NCBI RefSeq assembly: GCF_964204645.1
Contig: NC_134028.1
Location: 11,389,001-11,449,000, forward strand
Reading direction: 5' to 3'
Length of the DNA: 60,000 bases
DNA from: Tubulanus polymorphus
Lineage: Eukaryota; Nemertea; Palaeonemertea; Tubulaniformes; Tubulanidae
The notes under the pieces are model-generated. The model saw nothing but the letters and a program-made list of their open reading frames with translations, did not search any database and was not told where the DNA came from. Shown here piece by piece: positions 43,809-53,739 of the stretch; positions within the stretch are counted from its first letter, which is position 1; every line of letters starts with the position of its first letter. The translations under genes were made by a program, and so were the position numbers.

Positions 43809-43835
43809 TTAACCACTCATTAAAGACTCAACGTA
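43809..43835 (-). pseudogene. Last codons of element B HNH gene
   Basis: Stop codon at 43809-43811 and about eight codons matching the C-terminus (VESLMSG) of the HNH protein at 58919-59701. The match stops exactly where element C's AG terminus begins at 43836. Confidence 0.8.
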
Positions 43836-44181
43836 AGTAATAGGGGTTTAGTTGTTTCATACCAAAGGTCGAAAGGTCGAGCCCATTAAAAAACAAAATA
43901 TTAAAAGTAATTAAAAACTATAATATATTTTCATAACCGCGTGCATTTTAGTTGAATAATAGAATAATAGAATAATTATTATCATTTGAATATATTTGAT
44001 TATTTGATTTAATACAATATGCTTTTTATATTATTGATATCTTAGAATAAATATTTAGTTTTGATATAAAAAGCACGCGGTTATGAAAAAATATTATAGT
44101 TTTTTAATTACTTTTAATATTTTGTTATTAATGAACTCGATCATTAAACCTTTGATATGAAACAACTAAACCCCTATTACT
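43836..44181. repeat. Left terminal hairpin of element C
   Basis: 346 bases, the longest of the five. The outer arm AGTAATAGGGGTTTAGTTG pairs with CAACTAAACCCCTATTACT. The stem continues through TTAAAAGTAATTAAAAACTA and CATAACCGCGTGC, pairing with GCACGCGGTTATG. The apex is a ~135-base AT-rich region without clear pairing. Confidence 0.9.
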
Positions 44182-44261
44182 CTTAAAATATTCAGATATA
44201 TGAATAAAATATAAATCATTGAACTTCTAAAATCAATTTTAATAAAAAATATAGTATTAAA

Positions 44262-47200
44262 ATGGAAGCAAATAAGTACTACTGCCCAACATGTAATATC
44301 GATATAGACAAGTCTCAAAAAGCAAGACACAATAAAACTATAACACATTTAGAGAATAAATTGAAACTAGAATATAAAGATGATATATTAGAAACTAAAT
44401 TAGAAGAATTAAAGAAAGAAAAAGAAACATATAAATGTGATACATGTAATCTATCATTCAGTGATAAAAGATATTATAAAGAACATTTAAAATCTATAAG
44501 TCATATTAGAAATAAGAATAATGATATTTTAGGTGAAGATTATTTTGATAATGATAACGATAAGAAACAGAAGACAATTAAAAGAATAAAAAATAAATTA
44601 AACAATAAAAGACCATACATGGAAGATGTAAGAAATTATATTAATTCATTAGATAATAAAAAAGATATAGAGATAACCGAAGCATTTAAAAGTGATATTG
44701 GTCCAGCAGCTATTGAGTTTAAATTTCATAAAGGTAAAACAATAGAAGAAAATAAAAAACATTTAGAAAATATGAAAGAAATAATAAAAATAATTACAGA
44801 TGTTGAATATCCTAAAATTAGTATATCTTCTAAAGTAAAGTTTATAAAATCTGAAGATAAACCAATATATAATATAAATTCTCATTCACAACATATTATA
44901 TCTAAACAACATATAGATGATAAATTAAATAAATGTTATAATGAAATAAAAACTAAAATAGAAGAGAAATATTTTGAAGGATCTGGTTTAATATTTGATG
45001 AGATAATATTTATAACTTTACATGTTTATAACACAAAATATAATAAGTTAACTAAATCAAAACCAATTGATGAAAATGATTTATCATATTATAAAGATGA
45101 TAGTATAAATGGAACAAGTTATATTAAACTACCATTTAAAACTAATGCTGTAATAAATGTACAAAATGAAGATGATAAATGTTTTCTATGGGCTATAATA
45201 AGTTGTTTACATCCAACAGAAGATATTACACATAGTTTTAGATTAACTCATTATAAACCATTTGAAAATAATTATAAGATAGATAAGTATCCTGTTAGAA
45301 TTAAAAACATCCCCAAAATAGAAAGAGATAATAATATAAAGATAAATGTATTTGATTTAATCAAATTACCAAATACAAAAGGAAATAATATTAAACATTA
45401 TACATTAGAACCTTTATACCTATCAAAAGATTATGATTCAAACGATGTTATAGATATATTATATTATGAAAATCATTACATGTGGATTAAACAAATCGAT
45501 TTATTTTTTAAATCAGAAAATGATTTTGATAATAAAATATATCTATGTAGAAAATGTTTACATAAATTCAGAACTGAAGGTGCATTATTAAATCATAAAC
45601 AACTATGTGATAATCATGATTATTGTAAATTAGTTTTACCAAATGAAAAAGATAAAATATTAGAATTCAAAAAATATGATTACAAAAATAAAGTACCATT
45701 TGTAATATATGGAGATTTTGAATCATTAAATAAAGAATTAACAGATAAAGATAGAAAAGATATATATTATAAAAGAAAGAAATTAAATTCTAATGAAAAT
45801 GATTTTTCAGATGAACCACCAATAACAAATACTATTAAAAAGATTCATCAATCAGCTGCTGCTTTCGGGTTATATATAAAATCTGATTATCCAGAACTTA
45901 TTAAAAGTGAATATTATCATTATAGAAATGAAAATGTTATCAATCATTTTTGTGACTTATTAATTGAATATGAAATAAGATTTAGTAAATTATTGAATAC
46001 AAATAAAGAAATAATTATGACAGAAGAAGATAAAGAAGAATTCGAGTTTGCAGATAAATGTTATTATTGTGAAAAACTATTTAATTATAAAGATAAAAAA
46101 GTAAGAGACCATGATCATTTGAATGGTAAATTTAGAGGTGCAGCGCATGAGGCTTGCAATTTACAAGCCAAAAAAGTAAATTTTGTCCCCATTATATTTC
46201 ACAATTTATCGGGGTATGACGCGCATTTATTCATTAAGCAACTGTGTCATAAAATAGAAGAAATTAATAATGAAATAGAAATATTAAATTCAAATAGATC
46301 AAAAGATAACAAAGTATCAACTTATAAATTTAAAATACTAGCTAAAACATCTGAAAATTATATTTCATTTCAATTTGGTTGCATTAGATTTTTAGATTCT
46401 TATAGATTTCTAGCAAGTTCATTAGATAATTTATCAAAATCATTAGTTGATGATGAATTACAAATATTAAAACAACATTATCAAAATAATAATGATTTTA
46501 AATTAATGGGATATAAAGGTGCAATTCCATATTCTTTCTATAAAAATCATAATGATTTTAAAATAACTGAATTATTGAAAGAACAATTCTATGATGAATT
46601 AAAAAATGAATATGTTAAAGATGAAGTCTATAATAGAACATTGAATATTTGGAATCATTTCGAAATTAAAAATCATGGTCAATTAGTAGATTTATATTTA
46701 AAATCAGATGTATTATTATTAACCGATATATTTGAAAGGTTTAGAGATGTAAACCTAAAATATTTTAATATTGATCCTTGTCATTGTTATTCATCACCAG
46801 GATTAACATGGGATTGTGGTTTAAAATTTACAAATATAAAAATGGATTTGTTAACAAATATAGATCAATTACTATTATTTGAAAAATCTATAAGAGGAGG
46901 TGTTTCAGGTGTATTGGGTGATAGATATTTCAATGTAAATGATAACCCTGGATATAAATTATTATACATAGATGCAAATAACCTTTATGGTTGGGCAATG
47001 ATGGAACCACAACCTTATGGGATGTTTGAAATAACTGAAGTTTTACAAATTGATAAATTTGATTGGAAGAAAAGAATCCTAGATATTGCAGATGATTCAG
47101 ATACTGGTTACTTCTTTGTTGTAGATTTAGAATACCCTGAAAATATTAAATTCAAATCTAGAAATCTAGCTTACTGTCCCGAACATAAAACTGTTAAACA

Positions 47201-48296
47201 TGAAGAATTATCAAATTACCAAAAAAGAATTAAACCCGATAATCATATTCATACTGAAAAGTTAATGGTAACTCAAGAAGATAAATATAATTACGTTGTG
47301 CATTATAGAATGTTGAAGTTTTATTTGAATCAAGGAATGATATTAAAAAAAGTACATAGATATATTTCATTTAGTCAATCGAAGTGGTTAGAAAAATATA
47401 TAGATTTTAACACCAAACAGAGAACTGAAGCAAAAACTGATTTTGAAAAAGATTTTTTTAAGTTAATGAACAATGCGTTCTATGGTAAGACTTGTGAAAA
47501 TATTAGAAATCGAAATGATATTGAGTTAGTTAGTAATGGTAAAAGGATAAGGCATTTACAATCATATCCTAAGTTTATAGGTAACAGAATATTTGATGAA
47601 AATTTAGCAGCAGTTAAAATGAGAAGAACAAGTATGAAATTTAATAAACCGATTTATGTTGGAGCTGCAGTTTTAGAATTATCAAAGTTATTAATGTATG
47701 AATTCTATTATAATATATTACAACCTCATTTTGGAGAAAAAAATATAGAAATATTATATTTTGATACAGATTCTTACATATTAAAGATAAAAACTGATAA
47801 CATAACTGATGATTTAAAAATATTAAAACACCATTTTGATTTCAGTAACTATCCAAAAAATCATGAACTATTTAGCAATGATAATAAAAAAGTTCCTGGG
47901 AAGTTTAAGGATGAATTAGGTGGTGAAGAAATGATAGAGTTCATTGGTATTAGATCTAAAATGTATAGTTATAAAACTAAAGAACATGAAGCTAAAAAGT
48001 TAAAAGGAATAACCAAAAGTGTAGTAGAAAAGAATATTCATTTCAAAGATTACATCAATTGTATATTCAAAGAAGAAGTTAGAAAACATAAAATGAAATG
48101 TTTAAGATCTGAGTACCACGAAATGTTTATTGAAGAAATTGAAAAGATAAGTCTAAACCCATTTGATGATAAAAGATATATTTTAGATGATGGAATCCAC
48201 ACAGTCGCCTATGGTTGCAATTTAGATGAATATATAAAATTCAAAAGAGAAGAAACAAAAGAAAATGAAATTATGAAAAGAATTCTAACGTGTTAA
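44262..48296 (+). CDS. polB: Zinc-finger DNA polymerase B with endonuclease-VII-like insert
   Basis: 1344 residues, intact. N-terminal fingers C8/C11/H23/H29 and C59/C62/H75/H81. Exonuclease DFE (D485, E487), NLSGYDAHLF (D653) and YLKSDVLLLTD (D816). Between Exo I and Exo II an endonuclease-VII/HNH-like block, CYYC (600-603) and RDHDHLNGKFRG (615-626). Polymerase motif A YIDANNLYGW (D904), motif B KLMNNAFYGKT (1067-1077), motif C YFDTDSY (D1168, D1170). This is the protein-primed viral/organellar type (DNA_pol_B_2). First gene at the left end, with class I leader and AAAATG start. It should replicate the element from its termini. Confidence 0.92.
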   Translation: MEANKYYCPTCNIDIDKSQKARHNKTITHLENKLKLEYKDDILETKLEELKKEKETYKCDTCNLSFSDKRYYKEHLKSISHIRNKNNDILGEDYFDNDNDKKQKTIKRIKNKLNNKRPYMEDVRNYINSLDNKKDIEITEAFKSDIGPAAIEFKFHKGKTIEENKKHLENMKEIIKIITDVEYPKISISSKVKFIKSEDKPIYNINSHSQHIISKQHIDDKLNKCYNEIKTKIEEKYFEGSGLIFDEIIFITLHVYNTKYNKLTKSKPIDENDLSYYKDDSINGTSYIKLPFKTNAVINVQNEDDKCFLWAIISCLHPTEDITHSFRLTHYKPFENNYKIDKYPVRIKNIPKIERDNNIKINVFDLIKLPNTKGNNIKHYTLEPLYLSKDYDSNDVIDILYYENHYMWIKQIDLFFKSENDFDNKIYLCRKCLHKFRTEGALLNHKQLCDNHDYCKLVLPNEKDKILEFKKYDYKNKVPFVIYGDFESLNKELTDKDRKDIYYKRKKLNSNENDFSDEPPITNTIKKIHQSAAAFGLYIKSDYPELIKSEYYHYRNENVINHFCDLLIEYEIRFSKLLNTNKEIIMTEEDKEEFEFADKCYYCEKLFNYKDKKVRDHDHLNGKFRGAAHEACNLQAKKVNFVPIIFHNLSGYDAHLFIKQLCHKIEEINNEIEILNSNRSKDNKVSTYKFKILAKTSENYISFQFGCIRFLDSYRFLASSLDNLSKSLVDDELQILKQHYQNNNDFKLMGYKGAIPYSFYKNHNDFKITELLKEQFYDELKNEYVKDEVYNRTLNIWNHFEIKNHGQLVDLYLKSDVLLLTDIFERFRDVNLKYFNIDPCHCYSSPGLTWDCGLKFTNIKMDLLTNIDQLLLFEKSIRGGVSGVLGDRYFNVNDNPGYKLLYIDANNLYGWAMMEPQPYGMFEITEVLQIDKFDWKKRILDIADDSDTGYFFVVDLEYPENIKFKSRNLAYCPEHKTVKHEELSNYQKRIKPDNHIHTEKLMVTQEDKYNYVVHYRMLKFYLNQGMILKKVHRYISFSQSKWLEKYIDFNTKQRTEAKTDFEKDFFKLMNNAFYGKTCENIRNRNDIELVSNGKRIRHLQSYPKFIGNRIFDENLAAVKMRRTSMKFNKPIYVGAAVLELSKLLMYEFYYNILQPHFGEKNIEILYFDTDSYILKIKTDNITDDLKILKHHFDFSNYPKNHELFSNDNKKVPGKFKDELGGEEMIEFIGIRSKMYSYKTKEHEAKKLKGITKSVVEKNIHFKDYINCIFKEEVRKHKMKCLRSEYHEMFIEEIEKISLNPFDDKRYILDDGIHTVAYGCNLDEYIKFKREETKENEIMKRILTC

Positions 48297-48324
48297 TCAA
48301 TTTCAATAAAAATTTGTATAATAA

Positions 48325-48666
48325 ATGGAGAGTAAACAAGTACACAGTGAATTCTTAGATAGAATTAAAGATACCACAAATGTAAAATCTGTAGATTATA
48401 AATTTAAAAAACTAACTGAGTTAACAATTCACAAGAAATATTTAATTACAAATATTGTTACAGTTACTAACAAATATGGAGATAAATTAGTTATACACTT
48501 AGAATATGAAGGATTAAAAGGAAATAAATATAAATTCAGAACTTATTTACCAGATAGATTTCATAGATTATCAAGTGAAGATCTAGAAGAATTATGTTCT
48601 GGAGATTTCTATTTCGTATACAAAGGTAAGAATGAAAAAGGACACCATGAAATAGATTTCGAATAA
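48325..48666 (+). CDS. 113-aa possible OB-fold protein (element C)
   Basis: Intact counterpart of 32814-33155, differing at a handful of residues (for example TTNVKS, VTVTNKYG). TNKYGDKLVIHL and FYFVYKGK kept. Class I leader, 28 bp after PolB. Single-strand DNA binding is a guess from pattern and position. Confidence 0.6.
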   Translation: MESKQVHSEFLDRIKDTTNVKSVDYKFKKLTELTIHKKYLITNIVTVTNKYGDKLVIHLEYEGLKGNKYKFRTYLPDRFHRLSSEDLEELCSGDFYFVYKGKNEKGHHEIDFE

Positions 48667-48683
48667 GAAAATATGTAAAATAA

Positions 48684-49442
48684 ATGGCGGAATTAAAAGA
48701 ATACAGAATATTTGTTGATTCTAGAAGGCTTACAAATTATAAATCACATAATTTACTAGTACAATTAGATAGAGAATTTAAGAATTGTGTAGATTTAAAA
48801 TTAGTAAATATAAGTTTATGTAATTCTTTTTACAATGTATCGGATAAGTCTATTGAACATAGAGTCTTTTTAATTTATGATAGAAATAAAAGTAAATGGT
48901 TTCATCTTTATCTTAAACCAGGATTATATAATTTAGAAACATTAGCTCAAGAAATTAATAGAAGAGCTCGGTTGAAAATGTGTGCATCTGCTGGATTTGG
49001 ATTAAGACTGATTAAAAGTGATAGTTCTGATAAAATAAGAATAAAATTAGGTAATGAAGATCAACATCAATTTCTAGTTAAAAAACCTTTAGCTAAAATT
49101 TTAGGAATAACCCCAGATGTAAGGATACGCAATGCTGATGCTACACCAAATATAATGCCTTTTACACATTTTTATATCTATTGCAATTTAATCGATCCTA
49201 CAAAAACATTCGAAGCAACTAAAGATATAACTTGTAATTCTGGTTTACTAAACATTTTACCATTGAAGAATGTTAAAGAATTTGGAACGCAAATAAATTA
49301 TAATTTAACAGAATGTGATTTCAAACCTTGCATTCCTCGTTTTAATAATTTTAGATTAGAAATTAGAAATCATAATGGATACTTAATTGATTTAAATAAT
49401 TTCCCTGTAATTTATGAATTAGTTATAAGATGTAAAGAGTAA
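48684..49442 (+). CDS. Minor capsid (penton-like) protein (element C)
   Basis: 252 residues. The N-terminal half has diverged from B (for instance ARLKMCASAGFGLRLIKSD). From THFYIYCNLIDP to the end it is essentially the same protein, and 49181-49434 is identical in DNA to 33671-33924. The closing block FNNFRLEIRNHNGYLIDL suggests the jelly-roll end strands. Intact. Confidence 0.6.
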   Translation: MAELKEYRIFVDSRRLTNYKSHNLLVQLDREFKNCVDLKLVNISLCNSFYNVSDKSIEHRVFLIYDRNKSKWFHLYLKPGLYNLETLAQEINRRARLKMCASAGFGLRLIKSDSSDKIRIKLGNEDQHQFLVKKPLAKILGITPDVRIRNADATPNIMPFTHFYIYCNLIDPTKTFEATKDITCNSGLLNILPLKNVKEFGTQINYNLTECDFKPCIPRFNNFRLEIRNHNGYLIDLNNFPVIYELVIRCKE

Positions 49443-49458
49443 TTTTTTCATTATATAA

Positions 49459-49800
49459 ATGAATATAACTGTTGGACCGAGTATATGTTTTGGGTTTGAT
49501 TTTAAACATGGTAAAGAAATGAGAATTAAACTAAATGATGTAATTACTGATATAAAAAGTAAATCATTTAACAATGCATCAATGATTGATAAAGAAAAGT
49601 ATAATATAGAAAAAGTAATTGATTTAATTAAATCACCTTTAGAATATTATGAATTAAATGAAGATGGAATTATTGATGATATTAAAAACATATTATCCAA
49701 AATATATGATAATCATAAAACTAGTAATGAAATAAATGTTGAAATAATCATAAATAAGATAACTAAATATTTTGATGATAGTAATTTTTTTGATAAATAA
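49459..49800 (+). CDS. 113-aa acidic protein of unknown function (element C)
   Basis: Nearly identical to 33950-34291 (few substitutions, e.g. KEMRIK, DDSNFFDK). It lies in the same low-divergence tract as the end of the minor capsid gene. Stop codon abuts the next ATG. Confidence 0.6.
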   Translation: MNITVGPSICFGFDFKHGKEMRIKLNDVITDIKSKSFNNASMIDKEKYNIEKVIDLIKSPLEYYELNEDGIIDDIKNILSKIYDNHKTSNEINVEIIINKITKYFDDSNFFDK

Positions 49801-50022
49801 ATGAGTGATAATAAGTGGATAATAACTGGATTATATAATGGCGCATTACTATCAGTTGGAACTGTTGGTTATTCAATGGTATTAAAAAAAGTATTCAAAA
49901 TGGGAAGTGTTAATGTTGATAGATTTGATATAAATGATATTTTAAAGTTAACATTAGCAGTTACTTCATCTAATTTAACTATTGATTATTTGGAAAAACA
50001 AAAATATATTCCTCCCATATAA
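49801..50022 (+). CDS. 73-aa small membrane protein (element C)
   Basis: Intact. MSDNKWIITGLYNGALLSVG, a hydrophobic span at about 8-27, then a conserved FDINDILKLTLAVT helix and LEKQKYIPPI end. Preserved in C and D, shifted in B. Small virion-membrane protein is an inference. Confidence 0.6.
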   Translation: MSDNKWIITGLYNGALLSVGTVGYSMVLKKVFKMGSVNVDRFDINDILKLTLAVTSSNLTIDYLEKQKYIPPI

Positions 50023-50046
50023 ATGCATATTTTTTTTGTTAAATAA

Positions 50047-50469
50047 ATGGCTTCTGCAATTATAACTATTATAGGATCGGCAATTGTTAACGCTTTAGCA
50101 TTTACTGGTGGTGGATATTTATTTAAACATATTGATAAAAATAGTTCATTAGGAGAACAAAGAAGACATAATTAAGCGTTAGAGAAATACAATAAAGCTG
50201 CAGAAGAATATAGAGAAAAAAGACAAAACTATATGGATTACATCAATAAAGAATTATATGATCAGAAGATTTCACATAGAGATTTTCAATCAGTTGATGA
50301 TGCTATGAGTTTATATAACGCAGTAACAAATAAAGAAAAATTACATCTATACAAACCCAAATTATCAGATTATTATACCCCAAGTAAAGAACAACAGAAA
50401 TATGAAATAATATGGATTTTAGGTGGAACAGTTATTGTTATATTTGTTGCTTATAAGTTTACTAATTAG
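50047..50469 (+). pseudogene. 140-aa two-span membrane protein, nonsense (element C)
   Basis: Same as 34540-34962 but codon 43 is TAA (TTA in B, near 50173), after RRHN. An open frame from an internal ATG at 50233 would cover only the C-terminal span. Confidence 0.8.
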
Positions 50470-50488
50470 TAATTTTTATTCTAAATAA

Positions 50489-50923
50489 ATGGAAGATAAA
50501 GTTGATAGTATTGATATTATTCCTCATGATATAAATAAAACTAAATTAAAAACATATTTAGAAAAACATATATTAGAATTTGAAAGTGACTTAAAGATAA
50601 AAAAGAAAAAATATTTAAAAAGTAAAATTATATATTATTTGATTATAAGTGGTTCGGTTACAATTAGTTCTGTAATAACATTTTTAGCAATATTCAGTAC
50701 ATTAACGCCTTTAGCTATATCAATTGGTGTGTTAGGATTAAGTTCAAGGGTTTTAACCGGTATAAGTTCAAAATTAAATATAAAAAGTAATAAAGAAAAA
50801 ATCAAAACTAATATAAAAGAAATTAATAAATTAAAGAACACACTAGATTATATAATAAGTTTAAATGGTCATATAACAGTTGAAGAACAAGATAAATTAT
50901 TAAAAGAATTAATAAATTATTAA
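50489..50923 (+). CDS. 144-aa protein with two membrane spans (element C)
   Basis: Intact. Acidic N-terminus (MEDKVDSIDIIPHD), a lysine-rich turn, two adjacent hydrophobic spans (about 47-69 and 72-92, a hairpin), and a helical C-terminus (INKLKNTLDYIISLNG, EEQDKLLKELINY). Function unknown. Shifted in B, nonsense in D. Confidence 0.65.
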   Translation: MEDKVDSIDIIPHDINKTKLKTYLEKHILEFESDLKIKKKKYLKSKIIYYLIISGSVTISSVITFLAIFSTLTPLAISIGVLGLSSRVLTGISSKLNIKSNKEKIKTNIKEINKLKNTLDYIISLNGHITVEEQDKLLKELINY

Positions 50924-50939
50924 TTTTTTAATTATATAA

Positions 50940-52247
50940 ATGGCAGATAGTTTTCCAAAAGCTTTCCAATATAATAAATCAATTAAATATAATATTCCGG
51001 CAATAGATTTTAAGAAAAATATTACATATAAAAATATAGTTTTAAATTCATTAACTAATTTAGAAATTTATGTTAATGAATCACAGTTTTTTATTTCTAA
51101 AATGGAAAATATATTTAATACATATGAAGTTACTTTTACTCGAGATGAATATCATATATATAAAGTAAAATCTAATATGAAATATTGGCAGAATCAATTA
51201 AATTTTGCTGTTTATTGTGCAACAACAGGATGTGGAATAAGTTGGAATGATCATTTAAATAACTTAGATAAAAATTTGAAGTATTCTGATTTAAAATTAA
51301 TTCACACAATATTTAGATTTCACACATATTTTCAAATCAGAATAATATTAAATGAATTAGAATGTCCTTTACCCGGGTCTAAATATTTTAAAGAATTGGA
51401 TAATAATATTAATATATCCAAGTTTTATAAAATATGTAATGAATTTAATATAAATATTAATTCCGATTTTAGAGCGCATGGTAAATTGCAAGGTGTTGGT
51501 GAAGAGTTTGAAATAAAAAGAATTGATTATATGCATAGAATTTCAGCTTATCATAATTATAAAATTGATAATAATAATGGTTGGGTTAATTTCATTTTAG
51601 AAAATGGTGAAGGTTTTACAAAATCAGGTATACAAAGAATAAATCAATCTATTAGAATTTATTTGATATGTATTCTAGGCGCCCAAGTTGAAACAAGATC
51701 CCCAATAATTGGAAATGATAACACTTCATTCGATGCGCAGAAACAGTTTAAAGTTTTATTTGAAGATTCCATACATGATGATAAAAATAGATCGATTCCA
51801 GAAAACATTATAAGATATCAAAATTATTTAGATAAATCTCATGTAAGACTTAATTATTGTATAGGCCCTAATCTATTAATTATTTCTAATGATTTAGTAT
51901 TGAAGATGGGAAATATAATTGGTTATAATAATCTAATTAAAACTGCAACAATAAACAATTCATTTGGATTGAATGATATAAATAAAAAGATTATTACTGC
52001 TCCAAAATTAATGGAAGGTGAAAAAAATAAAAAACATATTCAATCAACAGAAACTAAAACTAAGAATATTAAATTGGTTAATGATTCCAAAATAAAAGAT
52101 TACAATACATCAGAAGATATAAAAACTGATATTATTCAACATGATATAATTAAACTAAATGATGATAATAAATCCCATGAAAATACTAAATTAGCTATAA
52201 CTTGTATAGGAATTGTAATCGGAGGAATATTATATTTTAAATTTTAA
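50940..52247 (+). CDS. Conserved Polinton protein with C-terminal anchor (element C)
   Basis: 435 residues, intact. WQNQLNFAVYCATTGCGIS block, FTKSGIQRINQSIR, LGAQVETRSPIIG, TSFDAQKQFKVLFEDS. The last 18 residues form a membrane span (LAITCIGIVIGGILYFKF). Residues ~35-60 and ~165-205 are unlike B, whereas the region after ~210 is nearly identical. Widespread family of unknown function. Confidence 0.7.
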   Translation: MADSFPKAFQYNKSIKYNIPAIDFKKNITYKNIVLNSLTNLEIYVNESQFFISKMENIFNTYEVTFTRDEYHIYKVKSNMKYWQNQLNFAVYCATTGCGISWNDHLNNLDKNLKYSDLKLIHTIFRFHTYFQIRIILNELECPLPGSKYFKELDNNINISKFYKICNEFNININSDFRAHGKLQGVGEEFEIKRIDYMHRISAYHNYKIDNNNGWVNFILENGEGFTKSGIQRINQSIRIYLICILGAQVETRSPIIGNDNTSFDAQKQFKVLFEDSIHDDKNRSIPENIIRYQNYLDKSHVRLNYCIGPNLLIISNDLVLKMGNIIGYNNLIKTATINNSFGLNDINKKIITAPKLMEGEKNKKHIQSTETKTKNIKLVNDSKIKDYNTSEDIKTDIIQHDIIKLNDDNKSHENTKLAITCIGIVIGGILYFKF

Positions 52248-52263
52248 TTTTTTTATTATGTAA

Positions 52264-53706
52264 ATGGAAGTAGAAGGTGGAGAAGATTATGAAATGGGAG
52301 AAATGGGAAATAATAATGAAGGATATATTGATGATGATTATAATGATGCAGAAACTAATATTGATAATAATGATGAATCAGCATATAATTCTAATTTAGC
52401 AGATAGTGGTTCTAAAGGTCAATCAACAGATGAATTTGATAGAAGAACTAGATCGAGAATAAATCCTGAAAATGAAAATCCAGATTTAGTAAAACAAAAT
52501 TTAGAATATAATGAATATATTTATAATTTCAAACCTATATTTGAAAAATCTGGATATAATATCAATGCTAGAGGCGCCAGACTTTTAGTACAAGAATTAA
52601 AATCTTTAGATGGTGAATATTATTATCATTTGAAAGATGATTATTATATTGATATCTCTTATAAAAAACAAAACAAAATATTAGCAGAATCAACTTTGCT
52701 TAAGTTAGACCTATCTAGAATTAAAAGAATAAGAAATAGTAATGAACCAGAAGATGTAACACAAGAAGAAATTATTAAAAATGAAAGAGTATTTAAACAA
52801 AGAATTAATGAATTATTTGAAACAATCGATAATAATTTAGAAACAGAAACAACTTCTGAACAGAATATAACTTCTAAAACTAGTAAACTTAAATCAAATA
52901 AAGTTCCAATTGAAAAACTTTTACCGAATGGGTTACTTGATGCAACAGATCAAGAATTAGAAGATTTCGATATATTTTCTGATAAAGCAATTAGAGAAAT
53001 TATTAGTATAAGACTTGCATCTGATAAAATTGCACATGATAAAAGTATAAGAGATTTAAAAATTAGAACTTTAGAAGATGAATTATTAAAATCAAGAAAA
53101 GAAATAGAACAATTGAAATTAGATAGAGATAATAAAGTTATTGAAGAAATTGAATTTAAAAAAAGAAATGCATATTTAGAAAAAGAAATTGATGATTTAG
53201 AATATAACATAGAATTACAAAAAGAAGAAATTAAATCATTATTTAAATCATATGATTATAATATTGATAGATTAAAAGATGTTTTTAAAAGATATCTAAT
53301 AAAACCAGATTCTAGAATATCATTAAAAGATAGAATAAAATTGTTATTTAAATTAGAAGGAATAACAATTCTTTCAATTCTAACAGGTGTAACTATGTTA
53401 TTTACAACAATAGGTTTAGCTATATCAAATGCTTTAAAATCTACTCCTACTCCCAATAAACCAGATAAACCTCCAGGAAATAATTCTATACAAGATAAAG
53501 TTAAAGATGGTTTAAAGAAATTAGCAAAATATTTATGGGAACTATCAAAGAAATCTGCTGCAGCTTTACCAGGAGTTATTGCATCAATTGTTGGTTTTAT
53601 ATTGAAATCTGCAGGAAACATTATTAACTTTGCTGCTGAACATATTGTTTTATTTTTAATTACAGTTGTAAGTGCTATTATTTTTGGGTTAGTAAACCAT
53701 GATTAA
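52264..53706 (+). CDS. Acidic coiled-coil membrane protein (element C)
   Basis: 480 residues. N-terminus MEVEGGEDYEMGEMGNNNEG, coiled coil at about 225-330 (LKLDRDNKVIEEIEFKKRN), a span at about 370-390, the linker NKPDKPPGNN and a hydrophobic C-terminus. The C-terminal ~100 residues are almost identical to B; the N-terminal third differs (NPDLVKQNLEYNEYIYNF). Role unknown. Confidence 0.65.
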   Translation: MEVEGGEDYEMGEMGNNNEGYIDDDYNDAETNIDNNDESAYNSNLADSGSKGQSTDEFDRRTRSRINPENENPDLVKQNLEYNEYIYNFKPIFEKSGYNINARGARLLVQELKSLDGEYYYHLKDDYYIDISYKKQNKILAESTLLKLDLSRIKRIRNSNEPEDVTQEEIIKNERVFKQRINELFETIDNNLETETTSEQNITSKTSKLKSNKVPIEKLLPNGLLDATDQELEDFDIFSDKAIREIISIRLASDKIAHDKSIRDLKIRTLEDELLKSRKEIEQLKLDRDNKVIEEIEFKKRNAYLEKEIDDLEYNIELQKEEIKSLFKSYDYNIDRLKDVFKRYLIKPDSRISLKDRIKLLFKLEGITILSILTGVTMLFTTIGLAISNALKSTPTPNKPDKPPGNNSIQDKVKDGLKKLAKYLWELSKKSAAALPGVIASIVGFILKSAGNIINFAAEHIVLFLITVVSAIIFGLVNHD

Positions 53707-53718
53707 AAATAAATAATT

Positions 53719-53739
53719 AATTTTTTTGTTAAATAAATG
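53719..53739 (+). promoter_or_regulatory. Class II leader of the MCP gene (element C)
   Basis: A T-run, GTTAAA spacer and TAAATG at the start codon, as in B at 38377-38397 despite divergence just upstream. Confidence 0.5.

Larger units (their letters stand above)
28446..43835 (+). mobile_element. Element B: near-complete Polinton, right end cut by element C
   Basis: 15.39 kb from the AG terminus to the point where element C begins. Carries PolB, capsid, ATPase and integrase genes. Inactivating changes are seen in PolB (one-base shift), the 73-aa and 144-aa genes (one-base insertions) and the 426-aa gene (nonsense). MCP, minor capsid, ATPase and integrase are intact. The HNH gene and right terminus are missing here; if C inserted into B they should continue after C's right end. 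Confidence 0.9.

Noticed and set aside
28446-43835. Elements B and C as a head-to-tail concatemer or circular viral genome read twice
   Set aside because: B and C differ too much in sequence, each has a different hairpin, and the joint lies inside the HNH gene instead of between two termini.
43836-44181. A free-standing foldback MITE between B and C
   Set aside because: The inner flank (CTTAAAATATTCA, then the PolB leader) is shared with B and D, so the hairpin is the terminus of element C; no target duplication flanks the hairpin itself.
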